55,499 nt of DNA, taken from the NCBI GenBank assembly GCA_041691815.1, contig JBEPTZ010000012.1, forward strand, positions 1 to 55,499, read 5' to 3'. The DNA comes from 70-18 sp041691815 (GTDB lineage: Bacteria; Pseudomonadota; Alphaproteobacteria; Acetobacterales; Acetobacteraceae). Made by a program: the position numbers and the translations under genes. Below, in pieces: positions 8,980 through 17,317 of the stretch. Within the stretch, counting starts at the first letter, position 1. Each line of letters begins with the position of its first letter. Below the pieces are notes generated by a model. It was not told where the DNA came from and did no database searches. It saw nothing but the letters and a program-made list of their open reading frames with translations.

Positions 8980-10677
8980 TCAGAACAGGGTGCCGGCGTG
9001 CATCGCCAGGTGCTCGACCAGCGGGCCGAGGGCGAGGGCCGGGAAGAAGGTGAGGCCGCCGACGATCAGGATGACGCCGATCACCAGGCCGGCGAACAGG
9101 CCGGTGTCGGTGGGGAAGCTGCCGGCCGAGGCGGGGGCGGCGGTTTTGGCGGCGAGGCTGCCGGCGATGGCCAGTGCCGGGATGATGACGAAGAAGCGGC
9201 CGATCAGCATGGCGATGCCAAGGGTGGTGTTCCAGTATGGCGTGTTGGCGGAGAGGCCGGCGAAGGCGCTGCCGTTGTTGCCAGCGGCCGAGGTGTAGGC
9301 GTACAGCGCCTCGGAGAAGCCGTGCGGGCCGGCACTGGCAAGTGCGGAGGTGCCTGCGGGGAGGATTGCGGCCAGCGCGGTGAAGCCGAGGATGGCCAGC
9401 GGCAGGCAGAGAATCGCGAGCATGGTCAGCTTGATTTCGCGGGCCTCGATCTTCTTGCCGAGATATTCCGGGGTGCGGCCGACCATCAGGCCGGCGACGA
9501 ACACCGCGATGAGGGCGAACAGCAGGAAGCCGTAGAGGCCGGAGCCGACGCCGCCGAAGATGATCTCGCCGAGCATGATGTTGACCATCGGCACCAGGCC
9601 GCCGAGCGGCATGAAGCTGTCATGCATGGCGTTGACCGCGCCGCAGGAGGCGTCGGTGGTGACGGTGGCGAACAGCGCGCTGGCGGCAATGCCGAAGCGG
9701 AGTTCCTTGCCCTCCATGTTGCCCATGGTGGGGGACATGCCGGCGGCGACCAAAGCGGGATTGGGTTGGGCCTCGGCGTGGTAGAGGGTGGCGGTGCCGA
9801 GCAGGAACAGCAGGGCCATGGCGGCGAAGATCGCCCAGCCCTGGCGCGGGTTGCCGACCATGCGGCCGAACATGTTGGTGAGGGCGGCGCCAAGCGAGAA
9901 GATGCAGAGCATCTGCACCAGGTTGGTGAGGGCAGTGGGGTTCTCGAACGGGTGGGCGGAGTTGGCGTTGAAGAAGCCGCCGCCATTGGTGCCGAGCATC
10001 TTGATGGCTTCCTGCGAGGCGACCGGGCCGATGGCGAGAGTTTGCGCGGCACCTTGCAGGGTGGTGGCGTGGATGGTGGCGGCGAGGGTTTGCGGCACGC
10101 CCTGCCAGACGAAGAACAGGGCGACCAGGATGCTGGCAGGTAGCAGCACATAAAGGGTGATGCGGGTGAGATCGACCCAGTAGTTGCCGAGGGATTTGGC
10201 GGATCGGCGGGCGAAGCCGCGCACCACGGCGACGGCGATGGCGATGCCGGCGGCGGCGGAGAGGAAGTTCTGCACGGTGAGGCCGGCCATCTGGGCGAGG
10301 TTGCCCATGGTGGTTTCGCCGGCATAGCTCTGCCAGTTGGTGTTGGTGAGGAAGCTGATCGCGGTGTTGTAGGCGAGGTCCGGACTGAGGGCGGGCTGGC
10401 CGGCGGGGTTGAGCGGCAGCACCGCCTGCAGCCGCAGCAGCGCGTAGAGGGCGGCGAAGCAGGCGGCCTTGAAGCACAGCATGGCGAGCGCGTAGGCCTG
10501 CCAGCTTTGCTCGTGCCGCGGGTCGATGCCGCAGAGCGCGTAGATGGCGCGCTCGAGCGGGCGCAGGAAGCTGATCTCGCCTTGCACGACGCGGGTGAGG
10601 TAGCCGCCGAGCGGGCGGGTGAGGGCGAGGATGAGGGCACTGAACAGGGCGATCTGCGCCCAGCCGGTGAGGGTCAT
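8980..10677 (-). CDS. kdpA: KdpA, K+-binding and translocating subunit
   Basis: The chosen ATG at 10677 gives 565 residues beginning MTLTGWAQIALFSALIL. An in-frame upstream start at 10707 would only add residues overlapping kdpF. It has about ten membrane segments and the K+-channel-like selectivity-filter loops of the family, including TNTNWQSYAGE, GTNGGGFFNANSAHPFENP, TTDASCGAVNAMHDS and AGNNGSAFAGL. It forms the K+ pathway of the KdpFABC pump in the inner membrane. It starts 1 bp after the kdpF stop codon. Confidence 0.97.
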   Translation of the reverse strand: MTLTGWAQIALFSALILALTRPLGGYLTRVVQGEISFLRPLERAIYALCGIDPRHEQSWQAYALAMLCFKAACFAALYALLRLQAVLPLNPAGQPALSPDLAYNTAISFLTNTNWQSYAGETTMGNLAQMAGLTVQNFLSAAAGIAIAVAVVRGFARRSAKSLGNYWVDLTRITLYVLLPASILVALFFVWQGVPQTLAATIHATTLQGAAQTLAIGPVASQEAIKMLGTNGGGFFNANSAHPFENPTALTNLVQMLCIFSLGAALTNMFGRMVGNPRQGWAIFAAMALLFLLGTATLYHAEAQPNPALVAAGMSPTMGNMEGKELRFGIAASALFATVTTDASCGAVNAMHDSFMPLGGLVPMVNIMLGEIIFGGVGSGLYGFLLFALIAVFVAGLMVGRTPEYLGKKIEAREIKLTMLAILCLPLAILGFTALAAILPAGTSALASAGPHGFSEALYAYTSAAGNNGSAFAGLSANTPYWNTTLGIAMLIGRFFVIIPALAIAGSLAAKTAAPASAGSFPTDTGLFAGLVIGVILIVGGLTFFPALALGPLVEHLAMHAGTLF

Positions 10678-10678
10678 G

Positions 10679-10768
10679 CTAGAAGCGCTCCGGGCGGACC
10701 AGCGCATAGATCAGGTAGCCGAGGATGCCGAGCGTGACCGCGGCGCCGAGCGCGAGATCGAGGGTCAT
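10679..10768 (-). CDS. kdpF: KdpF, small stabilising subunit
   Basis: A 29-residue peptide, MTLDLALGAAVTLGILGYLI then YALVRPERF, forms one membrane helix ending in the ALxRPERF motif that is diagnostic of KdpF. KdpF sits between KdpA and KdpB and stabilises the complex. The stop codon is 1 bp before the kdpA start. The motif, length and position together make the call secure despite the small size. Confidence 0.93.
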   Translation of the reverse strand: MTLDLALGAAVTLGILGYLIYALVRPERF

Positions 10769-10774
10769 GGCGGG

Positions 10775-10858
10775 CTACAGCTTCTCGCAGAGCAGGACGT
10801 AGCCGAGGCAGGCGGCGAATCCGCCGAGGCCAAGGGCGAGGTAGAGGATGTCGTGCAT
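10775..10858 (-). CDS. 27-residue membrane peptide at the head of the kdp operon
   Basis: The frame encodes MHDILYLALGLGGFAACLGY followed by VLLCEKL and stop. It has one predicted membrane helix and ends in a Cys-acid-basic-Leu tail (CEKL). It begins with ATG and ends 6 bp before the kdpF start, in the same operon. From memory, similar peptides with a C-terminal C-E/D-R/K-L tail precede kdpF in other bacteria, but they are seldom annotated. A role as an additional Kdp accessory subunit is inference from position and shape only. Confidence 0.65.
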   Translation of the reverse strand: MHDILYLALGLGGFAACLGYVLLCEKL

Positions 10859-10908
10859 GGCGTGGTGCCTCCGGTGCGTGTCACCTGGAGGCAGAGTGCG
10901 GATCAGGG

Positions 10909-10958
10909 CATAGGAATGCGATATCGCCGGACGCCGCGCGGCATAGGAATTTCATAGG
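10909..10958 (-). promoter_or_regulatory. candidate KdpE operator upstream of the kdp operon
   Basis: On the plus strand the hexamer CATAGG occurs at 10909-10914, 10942-10947 and 10953-10958. The spacings are 33 and 11 bp, all multiples of 11. OmpR-family dimers bind direct repeats about 10-11 bp apart, so this pattern in front of a KdpE-controlled operon is a good candidate operator. It lies 51-100 bp upstream of the first small gene. The -35 and -10 boxes are not obvious. Confidence 0.55.
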
Positions 10959-11134
10959 TGCGGGCTGGCTGGTGGCGCGGGCGGCGGTGGCGGGCGGTTG
11001 GCGGAAGGCGGCGAAATCTGCCGCGCGGCCGGGGCGGAACGACAGAAGCTGCCGTCGCGGCGTCGGCTTCGCTACATCATGCGGCGCAATCAGCGCCAGG
11101 CTGCGCGACATCACGCACTCCAGGGAGACCAGCC

Positions 11135-11857
11135 ATGAAGCTTACCGATTTCCGCGTTCTCACCTTCGACTGCTACGGCACGTTGATCGACTGGGAGAGC
11201 GGCATCTACACCGCCCTGCAACCGCTGCTGAGCCGCAGCGGATGTGGATTGGGGCGCGAGGCGGCGCTGGCGGTGTACGCCGGCCACGAGGCGGCGCAGG
11301 AGGACGAGACGCCCGGCATGATTTATTCCGAGTTGCTCGCGGTGGTGCATCGGCGGCTGGCGGCGGAATGGGGGGCGGCGACCACGCCGGCGCAGGATGC
11401 CGCGTTCGGCGCCTCGGTGCCGGACTGGCCGGCCTTCGCCGACAGCCAGGGCGCGCTGCAATACCTGAAGAAATACTACAAGCTGGTGATCCTCTCGAAT
11501 GTCGATCGCGCCAGCTTCGCCGGCAGCAACCGGCGGCTGGGGGTGGAGTTCGACGCCGTCTACACCGCGCAGGATATCGGCAGCTACAAGCCGAACCCGG
11601 CGAACTTCCAGTATCTGCTGGACCATCTTGGCGCATTGGGGTTTGGCCGCGCCGATATTCTGCACACCGCGCAGAGCCTGTTTCACGACCACAGCCAGGC
11701 GCGCAAGTTCGGGCTGTCCGGCGCCTGGATCGATCGGCGGCACGACCTGGAAGGCTGGGGGGCGACACCGCCGGCGCCGGACGCGGCGGGCTATGATTTC
11801 CGCTTCACCAGCCTGGCGGCGATGGTGAAGGCGCATCAGGACGAACTGCGCCGCTGA
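11135..11857 (+). CDS. HAD-family hydrolase, haloacid dehalogenase type II-like
   Basis: The ATG at 11135 follows a good ribosome binding site (CAGGGAGACC) and gives 240 residues. HAD motifs are visible: nucleophile Asp12 in TFDCYGTLIDW, the motif II Ser in VILSNVDR, the motif III Lys in GSYKPNP and a late acidic region near SLFHDH. The family includes (S)-2-haloacid dehalogenases and small-molecule phosphatases, and the substrate is not determined by sequence alone. Its 3' end overlaps the 3' end of the convergent LacI gene by 53 bp. The location beside a sugar-acid cluster makes a sugar-phosphate-type substrate as plausible as a halo-acid. Confidence 0.85.
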   Translation: MKLTDFRVLTFDCYGTLIDWESGIYTALQPLLSRSGCGLGREAALAVYAGHEAAQEDETPGMIYSELLAVVHRRLAAEWGAATTPAQDAAFGASVPDWPAFADSQGALQYLKKYYKLVILSNVDRASFAGSNRRLGVEFDAVYTAQDIGSYKPNPANFQYLLDHLGALGFGRADILHTAQSLFHDHSQARKFGLSGAWIDRRHDLEGWGATPPAPDAAGYDFRFTSLAAMVKAHQDELRR

Positions 11858-12899
11858 GTTTCGCCGGCGGCGGCCCGGCGGTGCTGGCGCGCTCGGCGAG
11901 GGTGAAACCGACATCGATGCTGCGCGTCGCCACCGCCTCGCCGGCCAGCCGACGCAGCACCAGTTGGGCGGCCAGCTGGCCCATGCGGTAGCCGGGGATG
12001 CGCGCGCCGGAGATCGCCGGCACCGCCTGGTCGGCCAGTTCCAGGTCGCCCAGCCCGGCGATCGCCAGCCGGCCAGGGACATGCCAGCCGCGCCGCTGGG
12101 CGGCGAACAGCGCGCCGACCGCGAAGGTGTCGCCGCTGCAGAACACCGCGTCCAGATCGGCGGCGCGGGCCATCAGGCTGGCCAGCGCCGCGTCGACGTC
12201 GGCGAGGCTGGTGGGAAACGGCAGTTCGACGAACAGGTCGTCGGCCAGCCCGGCGGCGCGCACCGCGTCGAGAAAGCCGCTGCGCCGCCGCCGACCGCGC
12301 GCATTGCCGCTGAGCGGGCCGCAGATCATGCCGATGCGGCGCCGGCCGGTGGCCACCAGATGGGCGGTGGCGGCGCGGGCGGCGGCGCGGTTGTCGAAGC
12401 CGACATTCATGTCCACCGGGCGGCGGGTCAGCGTCCAGGTTTCCACCACCGGCACGCCGCAACGCTGCAGCAGCGCGCGCGAGGCCGGCGCGTCCACGAT
12501 GTCGGCCAGGATCACCGCATCGGCGCGGCGGCCGAGCAGCGAGGTGAGCAGCGCGGTTTCGTTGTCGCCGGACAGGTTGCGGTCGCCCAGCACGCAGTGC
12601 AGGCCGGCAGTCAGCAGCGTGTCGGAAATGCCGCGAATGGTGCCCATGAAGGCCGGCGTCGCCAGCGACGGTACGACGATGGCCACCTGGCCGGTGCGCA
12701 CCGAGGCGAGGCTGCCGGCAACCAGGTCGGGGATGTAGCCCAGCCGCGCCGCCACCGCCTGCACCGCCGCGCGGGTGGCCGGCGCCACCAGGGCGGGCTG
12801 GCGCAGGGCACGCGAGACGGTGGCCGGGGAGACGCCGGCGGCGGCGGCGAGTTCTTCCAGGCGCGGGCGGCCGGAGGCTGGGCGGGGGCGGCGAGTCAA
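11805..12899 (-). CDS. LacI-family transcriptional regulator (GntR-like)
   Basis: The protein has an N-terminal LacI helix-turn-helix, LEELAAAAGVSPATVSRALR, and a periplasmic-binding-protein-like effector domain (RTGQVAIVVPSLATPAF, CSGDTFAVGALFAAQRRG, IAGLGD). No ATG is available. The TTG at 12899 puts the HTH at the usual distance from the N-terminus (364 residues), whereas the longer TTG start at 12932 would translate part of an A/T-rich repeat. It is the last gene after the SBP-permease-ATPase-sulfatase series, 129 bp beyond the sulfatase. Its likely target is the TGAAAGCGCATTCA palindrome at 18446-18463. The effector is probably a sugar or sugar acid handled by this cluster. Confidence 0.88.
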   Translation of the reverse strand: MTRRPRPASGRPRLEELAAAAGVSPATVSRALRQPALVAPATRAAVQAVAARLGYIPDLVAGSLASVRTGQVAIVVPSLATPAFMGTIRGISDTLLTAGLHCVLGDRNLSGDNETALLTSLLGRRADAVILADIVDAPASRALLQRCGVPVVETWTLTRRPVDMNVGFDNRAAARAATAHLVATGRRRIGMICGPLSGNARGRRRRSGFLDAVRAAGLADDLFVELPFPTSLADVDAALASLMARAADLDAVFCSGDTFAVGALFAAQRRGWHVPGRLAIAGLGDLELADQAVPAISGARIPGYRMGQLAAQLVLRRLAGEAVATRSIDVGFTLAERASTAGPPPAKLSGAVRPDAPSPSPPGW

Positions 12900-12906
12900 G
12901 GAAGCA

Positions 12907-13021
12907 GCGCTTTTTTGCAAAAAAGCGCGCAAAAAACTTCATCCCTTGGGACTCGGAGACGCGGCGCCACCGAGACCAAATGGATGAAGTTTTTTTGCTT
13001 CTTTTTGTTCACAAAAAGAAG
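12907..13021. repeat. composite A/T-rich palindrome element, copy 1
   Basis: It consists of a perfect 22-bp palindrome at 12907-12928 (GCGCTTTTTT and its complement), then CAAAAAACTTCATCC, a GC-rich spacer, GGATGAAGTTTTTTTGC, and a second hairpin at 12998-13021 with 10-bp arms CTTCTTTTTG/CAAAAAGAAG. The inner ACTTCATCC and GGATGAAGT segments are also inverted repeats, so the whole element is a large palindrome with a hairpin at each end. It separates the sulfatase stop from the LacI start. Related copies lie at 20612, 47601 and 54856. Confidence 0.85.
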
Positions 13022-13028
13022 ACTTCGC

Positions 13029-14492
13029 TTAGCTGTACACTGGCTTGGTACCCGGCACCGGCGAAAACCCGAAGCTGCCCTTGGCGATGATCGCGGCGCG
13101 GCCACCATGCGCTGCGATCCGTTCGGCCTGGTCGCTGCGGGCCAGCCGGTCGACCGCCTCGGGGTTGACCACGCGGCGAAGCTGCGCCTCGCAATCGGCC
13201 ACCACGCCGGCATAGCCGGGATGGGTGCCGAGGTCGTGCGCCTCCAGCGGGTCGGCGGCGAGGTCGAACAGTTGCGGCCGCATGCCGACGTAATGCACGT
13301 ATTTGAAGTCGCCGTGGCGGATCATGAAGGCGCCGGTGGCGGCGCCGGCGGCGTGGTATTCGCTCATCACGGTGCGGGCCGGCTGGGTGCCCTTGATCAC
13401 GTCGAACAGGGAATGGCCGGGCAGGCCGGCATCGTCGGGGTTGGGGGCGGCGCCGACGCCGTGCAGGATGGTCGGGAAGCCGTCGACCAGCGAGACCGGC
13501 GCGCGGCAGACATGGCCCGCCGGGATCTCCGGGCCGGCCATGATCAGCGGCACGCCGGCGGAGTCTTCATACATGGTCGATTTGCCCCACAGGCCACGGG
13601 CGCCGAGATTATCGCCGTGATCGGAGGTGTAGATCACCCGGGTGGTGGCGAATAATCCGGTTTCCTCCAATGCAGCCAGGATGCGGCCGACATTATGGTC
13701 GAGGAAGGAGACCAGGCCGAAATAGGCGGCGATGGCGCGGCGCAGGCGGGGTTCGTCGAATGCCTTGTCGTAGACCATGCATTCGCGAATGGCGGCGATG
13801 AACGGATGGTCGGGCCGGTCGGCGGTGGCGTACTGGTCGGGCCAGGGGATGTCGGCTTCGGGGTAGAGATCGTACCATTCCGGCCGGGCGATCAGCGGGA
13901 AATGCGGGCAGACCAGCGAGACGAACAGCACCCAGGGCTTGCCGCCGGCGGCCGTGGCGCGCGCGCGCAGCCAGTCGGCGGCGGCGCTGGTGATGCGGTC
14001 GTCGTAGCCCTGGTAGGAGCTGTCGCCGCGCCCGGCTTCCTGGGCCAGCTTGAGGGCCGCCTCGCGCACCGGCAGTTCGTCGCGCAGCAGGCCAAGCAGG
14101 TCGCCGACGCCGTCCACCACATGCAGCGGCATGATCTCCTCGTCGAAGCCGTTGCGATCGTCGGCGCTGCGGAAATGCAGCTTGCCGATCGAGGTGGCGT
14201 GGTGGCCGGCCTGCTGCAGCCGGTGGCCCCAGCTTGGCAGCGAGCCGTCATAGGGGATAGCGTTGTCCCAGAAGCGCGCCTGGTGCACCCAGCGGCCGGT
14301 GGCGAAGCTGGCGCGCGATGGCACGCAGATCGGCGAGTTGCAGTAGGCGTCGGTGAAGTCCACGCCGCGCGCCGCCAGCCGGTCGAGATTGGGGGTCTTG
14401 ATCATCGGGTGGCCGTGGCGGCCGAGCACGCGGCGGTTGTGCTCGTCGGACATGATGAACAGCAGGTTGCGCGGGGGCAGAGCGTCACTCAT
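13029..14492 (-). CDS. sulfatase (type I, formylglycine-dependent), first copy
   Basis: This 487-residue protein has the alkaline-phosphatase/sulfatase fold: metal ligands in FIMSDEHNRR, the sulfatase signature CVPSRASFATGR with Cys56 as the residue oxidised to formylglycine, and YTSDHGDNLGARGLWGKSTMYE later in the chain. No signal peptide is seen, suggesting cytoplasmic action on an imported substrate. It lies 19 bp after the ABC ATPase gene and has a clear ribosome binding site (CGGAGA). Choline-sulfatase and arylsulfatase activities are possible, but the operon with a transporter and sugar-acid enzymes favours a sulfated carbohydrate (inference). Confidence 0.9.
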   Translation of the reverse strand: MSDALPPRNLLFIMSDEHNRRVLGRHGHPMIKTPNLDRLAARGVDFTDAYCNSPICVPSRASFATGRWVHQARFWDNAIPYDGSLPSWGHRLQQAGHHATSIGKLHFRSADDRNGFDEEIMPLHVVDGVGDLLGLLRDELPVREAALKLAQEAGRGDSSYQGYDDRITSAAADWLRARATAAGGKPWVLFVSLVCPHFPLIARPEWYDLYPEADIPWPDQYATADRPDHPFIAAIRECMVYDKAFDEPRLRRAIAAYFGLVSFLDHNVGRILAALEETGLFATTRVIYTSDHGDNLGARGLWGKSTMYEDSAGVPLIMAGPEIPAGHVCRAPVSLVDGFPTILHGVGAAPNPDDAGLPGHSLFDVIKGTQPARTVMSEYHAAGAATGAFMIRHGDFKYVHYVGMRPQLFDLAADPLEAHDLGTHPGYAGVVADCEAQLRRVVNPEAVDRLARSDQAERIAAHGGRAAIIAKGSFGFSPVPGTKPVYS

Positions 14493-14511
14493 GGCATTCT
14501 CCGGGGTTGCG

Positions 14512-15585
14512 TCAGGCGAGGGCGATACAGCGGTTCGGGGCGGCAGCGAGCCACACCGTGGCGCCGGCGGCGAAGCTGGTGCCGCGCGGCGCCTGGGCGC
14601 GCAGCACCACCGGGCCGGCTTGCAGGCGGTATTCCAGCACGCTGCCGAGCAGGGTGCTGTCCAGCACGGTGGCGCACAGGCTGTTGCCGGCGGCGGCGGG
14701 GGCGGCGGGCAGGATCGCGAGATCTTCCGGGCGCAGCATCAGGGTTACCCGATCGCCGGGTTGGGCGGCGTGGTGCAGGCCGGCGGTGAAGCGGGCGCCG
14801 TCGGCCAGCAGAACCTGGCACTGGTCGCCCTGTACCTGCTCGACACGCGCCTCCAGCAGGTTGGCGGCGCCCATGAAGTCGGCGACGAAGCGGTTGGCCG
14901 GGCGCTCGTAGATGTCGAGCGGCGGGCCGTATTGTTGCAGCGTGCCGCCCTGCATGACGGCGATGCGGTCGGACATCGCCAGCGCCTCGCCCTGGTCGTG
15001 GGTGACGTAGACGAAGGTGATGCCGGTGCGCTGCTGCAGGTCTTTCAACTCGCGGCGCATGCGTTCGCGCAGCTTGGCGTCCAGGTTGGACAGCGGTTCG
15101 TCGAGCAGCAGGATGCCGGGGCGGATCACCAGCGAGCGGGCCAGTGCCACGCGTTGCTGCTGGCCGCCGGACAGGGCTGAGGGGGAACGCGGGCCGGCGC
15201 CTTCCAGGCCGACGATGGCCAGCATCTCCTCGACCCGCCGCCTGGTTTCGGCGGCGGCGACGCGCTGCATCGACAGGCCGAACGCGACGTTGTCGAACAC
15301 GCTCATATGCGGCCACAGCGCGTAGGTCTGGAACACCATCGCCATACCGCGGCGTTCCGGCACCACGCAGTCTTGCGGGGTCGAGAGGGTGGCGCCGTCG
15401 ACGGTGATGCGGCCGCGGTCGGGGGTCATGAAGCCGGCGAGCAGGCGCAGGGTGGTGGTTTTGCCGCAGCCGGAGGGGCCGAGCAGGGTGACGAACTGGC
15501 CGTCCTCGATGACCAGGTCGAGCGCCTGCAGGGCGGCGATGCCGGCGAAGTCCTTGCCAAGGCCAGTGATGTCGATCCGCGCCAT
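14512..15585 (-). CDS. ABC transporter ATP-binding protein (PotA/FbpC type)
   Basis: This 357-residue protein has Walker A GPSGCGKTTT (about 36-45), a Q-loop in VFQTYALWPHM, ABC signature LSGGQQQRVALARS, Walker B ILLLDEPLSNLDAK, H-loop THDQ and a C-terminal TOBE-like region with LMLRPEDLAIL. This is the subclass energising spermidine/putrescine, iron and sugar-phosphate importers. It is coupled to the upstream fused permease (10-bp gap). The second importer of this island has no ATPase of its own, so this subunit might serve both; that is inference. Confidence 0.94.
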   Translation of the reverse strand: MARIDITGLGKDFAGIAALQALDLVIEDGQFVTLLGPSGCGKTTTLRLLAGFMTPDRGRITVDGATLSTPQDCVVPERRGMAMVFQTYALWPHMSVFDNVAFGLSMQRVAAAETRRRVEEMLAIVGLEGAGPRSPSALSGGQQQRVALARSLVIRPGILLLDEPLSNLDAKLRERMRRELKDLQQRTGITFVYVTHDQGEALAMSDRIAVMQGGTLQQYGPPLDIYERPANRFVADFMGAANLLEARVEQVQGDQCQVLLADGARFTAGLHHAAQPGDRVTLMLRPEDLAILPAAPAAAGNSLCATVLDSTLLGSVLEYRLQAGPVVLRAQAPRGTSFAAGATVWLAAAPNRCIALA

Positions 15586-15595
15586 GCCTGCTCCC

Positions 15596-17317
15596 TCAGC
15601 CGGTTGCCGATGCGGTGCCGACGCTGGTGCGGCTGCGCGCCGACAGCGCCTGCAGCAGCAGCAGGGCGACCAGGATGATGCCGATCAGCACCACCGACAG
15701 CGCCGCCACCACTTCAAGCTGCCCCAGGTCGTTGAGACGGTAGATCGCCACCGAGATCGTCTCGGTGCCGCTGGAATACAGCAGGATGGTCGAGGAGAGT
15801 TCGGACAGCGACGGGATGAACACCAGCAGCCAGCCGAGCAGCAGGCTCGGCCGGATCAGCGGCAGCAGGATACGGCGGATTGACGCCACCCAGCCGGCGC
15901 CGGTGATGCGGGCGGCCTCCTCCAGCGAGGCATCGACCTGGCGCAACGCGACGTTGGCGCTGCGGGCGGCCAGCGGAATGGCGCGGGCGATATAGGCGAC
16001 CAGCAGAATCCAGATGGTGCCGTAGAGCACCAGCGGCGGATGGATGAAGGCCTGCAGCAGCGCCACCGCCAGCACCGTGCCGGGCAGGCCGAGCGGCAGG
16101 ATGGCCAGGAAGTCGAGCGCGGTGCGGCCGCGCAGTCTGGTGCGCAGGTCGAGATAGGCGACCGTGACGCCGATCAGCACTGCGACAGTGGCGGCGGCGG
16201 TGGCGAGTTTCAGGCTGTTGAGCAGGCCGCGCACCGCCGTCTGGTTGTCGAACAGCGCGGCCTGGAAATGCGCCAGCGTCAGGTTGTCCAGCGTTGGCGC
16301 CTGGGTCCATACCTTGCTGACGGCGGCCAGCGCCAGCACCGCCACCGGGGCGACGGCGGCCAGCAGCAGCGGCAGCAGCAACAGCAGGCCGAGCGGCCAG
16401 CGCCAGGCGCCGAGCGCCCAGCGGGCCGGCCGCACGCCCTTGCCGCCGACCGTGACGTAGCTGCGGCGGCCGAGGTAGAGTCGTTGGGCGGCCAGCCCGG
16501 CGACGGTCAGCACCACCAGCACCAGCGACATCGCCGAAGCCTCGGCGTAGCGGGGCGGATAGGAACTGATGGCGCCGAAGATGCGGGTGGGCAGGTAGAC
16601 CAGTTGCGCCGGCAGCCCGAGGATGGCCTGCGGGCCGAACAGCGCCATCGAGGCGACCCCGGCGAGCAGCCCGCCGCCGGTGATCGCCGGGGCGACCAGC
16701 GGCAGGGTGACGCGCCGCAGCACCGCCCAGCGGCTGCCGCCGAGCATCCGGGCCGCCTCCTCCATCGCGCCGTCCACCGAGGCCAGCGCCTCGCTGATGA
16801 GGAAATACGGGATCGCGAACACATGCAGCGAGATGACGAACACCACGCCGTAGCCGGTGAAGATGTTGAAACCGGGCAGCCCGGCCCAGGCCAGCGCCCG
16901 GTTGATGTGGCCGGCGTTGGGGCCGAGCAGGATGATATAGGCGACCGCCGTGAGATAGGGCGGCAACACATAGGCCAGCCCGGCCAGCGCGTTCAGCACC
17001 CGGCGCAGCGCCACATCGGTGCGCGCCGTGGCGAAGGCCAGCGGCACCGCGATCAGCAGGCTGCACACCCCGACGCCCAGCGCCAGCACGACGGTATTGA
17101 CCATCGGCATCACGTTGGCCGCGCGGGTGAAGCTGCGGGTGAAACCGGCCAGCCCGAAGCCGCGCGGCAGGCCGAAGGCGCCCAGCACCAGCCACAGCAG
17201 CGGGTAGGCGACGAACAGCAGCAGCGCCGCCACCCCCAGGCCGAGCACCAGGCGCTGCGGGTTCAGCCGGGCGCGCCGCGCGATCGGTGCGGCCGGCGTC
17301 AGGATCAGCCGCCCCAC
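15596..17317 (-). CDS. ABC transporter permease, two fused permease domains (FbpB type)
   Basis: The GTG at 17317 gives 573 residues beginning MGRLILTPAAPIARRARLNP and avoids a long low-complexity leader. It overlaps the 3' end of the binding-protein gene by 13 bp, suggesting coupling. There are about twelve membrane helices in two homologous halves, each with the cytoplasmic EAA loop that docks the ATPase: EEAARMLGGSRWAVLRR and EEAARITGAGWVASIRR. The internal duplication is typical of Fe(3+), thiamine and aminoethylphosphonate importers. Substrate specificity cannot be read from the permease. Confidence 0.92.
   Translation of the reverse strand: MGRLILTPAAPIARRARLNPQRLVLGLGVAALLLFVAYPLLWLVLGAFGLPRGFGLAGFTRSFTRAANVMPMVNTVVLALGVGVCSLLIAVPLAFATARTDVALRRVLNALAGLAYVLPPYLTAVAYIILLGPNAGHINRALAWAGLPGFNIFTGYGVVFVISLHVFAIPYFLISEALASVDGAMEEAARMLGGSRWAVLRRVTLPLVAPAITGGGLLAGVASMALFGPQAILGLPAQLVYLPTRIFGAISSYPPRYAEASAMSLVLVVLTVAGLAAQRLYLGRRSYVTVGGKGVRPARWALGAWRWPLGLLLLLPLLLAAVAPVAVLALAAVSKVWTQAPTLDNLTLAHFQAALFDNQTAVRGLLNSLKLATAAATVAVLIGVTVAYLDLRTRLRGRTALDFLAILPLGLPGTVLAVALLQAFIHPPLVLYGTIWILLVAYIARAIPLAARSANVALRQVDASLEEAARITGAGWVASIRRILLPLIRPSLLLGWLLVFIPSLSELSSTILLYSSGTETISVAIYRLNDLGQLEVVAALSVVLIGIILVALLLLQALSARSRTSVGTASATG

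Noticed and set aside
10881..11114. 77-codon minus-strand frame upstream of kdp
   Set aside because: It covers the probable KdpE operator, has no ribosome binding site and no family features.
12998..13021. Rho-independent terminator after the first sulfatase gene
   Set aside because: The hairpin is clear, but no T-run follows it in the sulfatase's direction, and the same hairpin recurs in a palindromic family at other gene contexts; it was recorded as a repeat instead.
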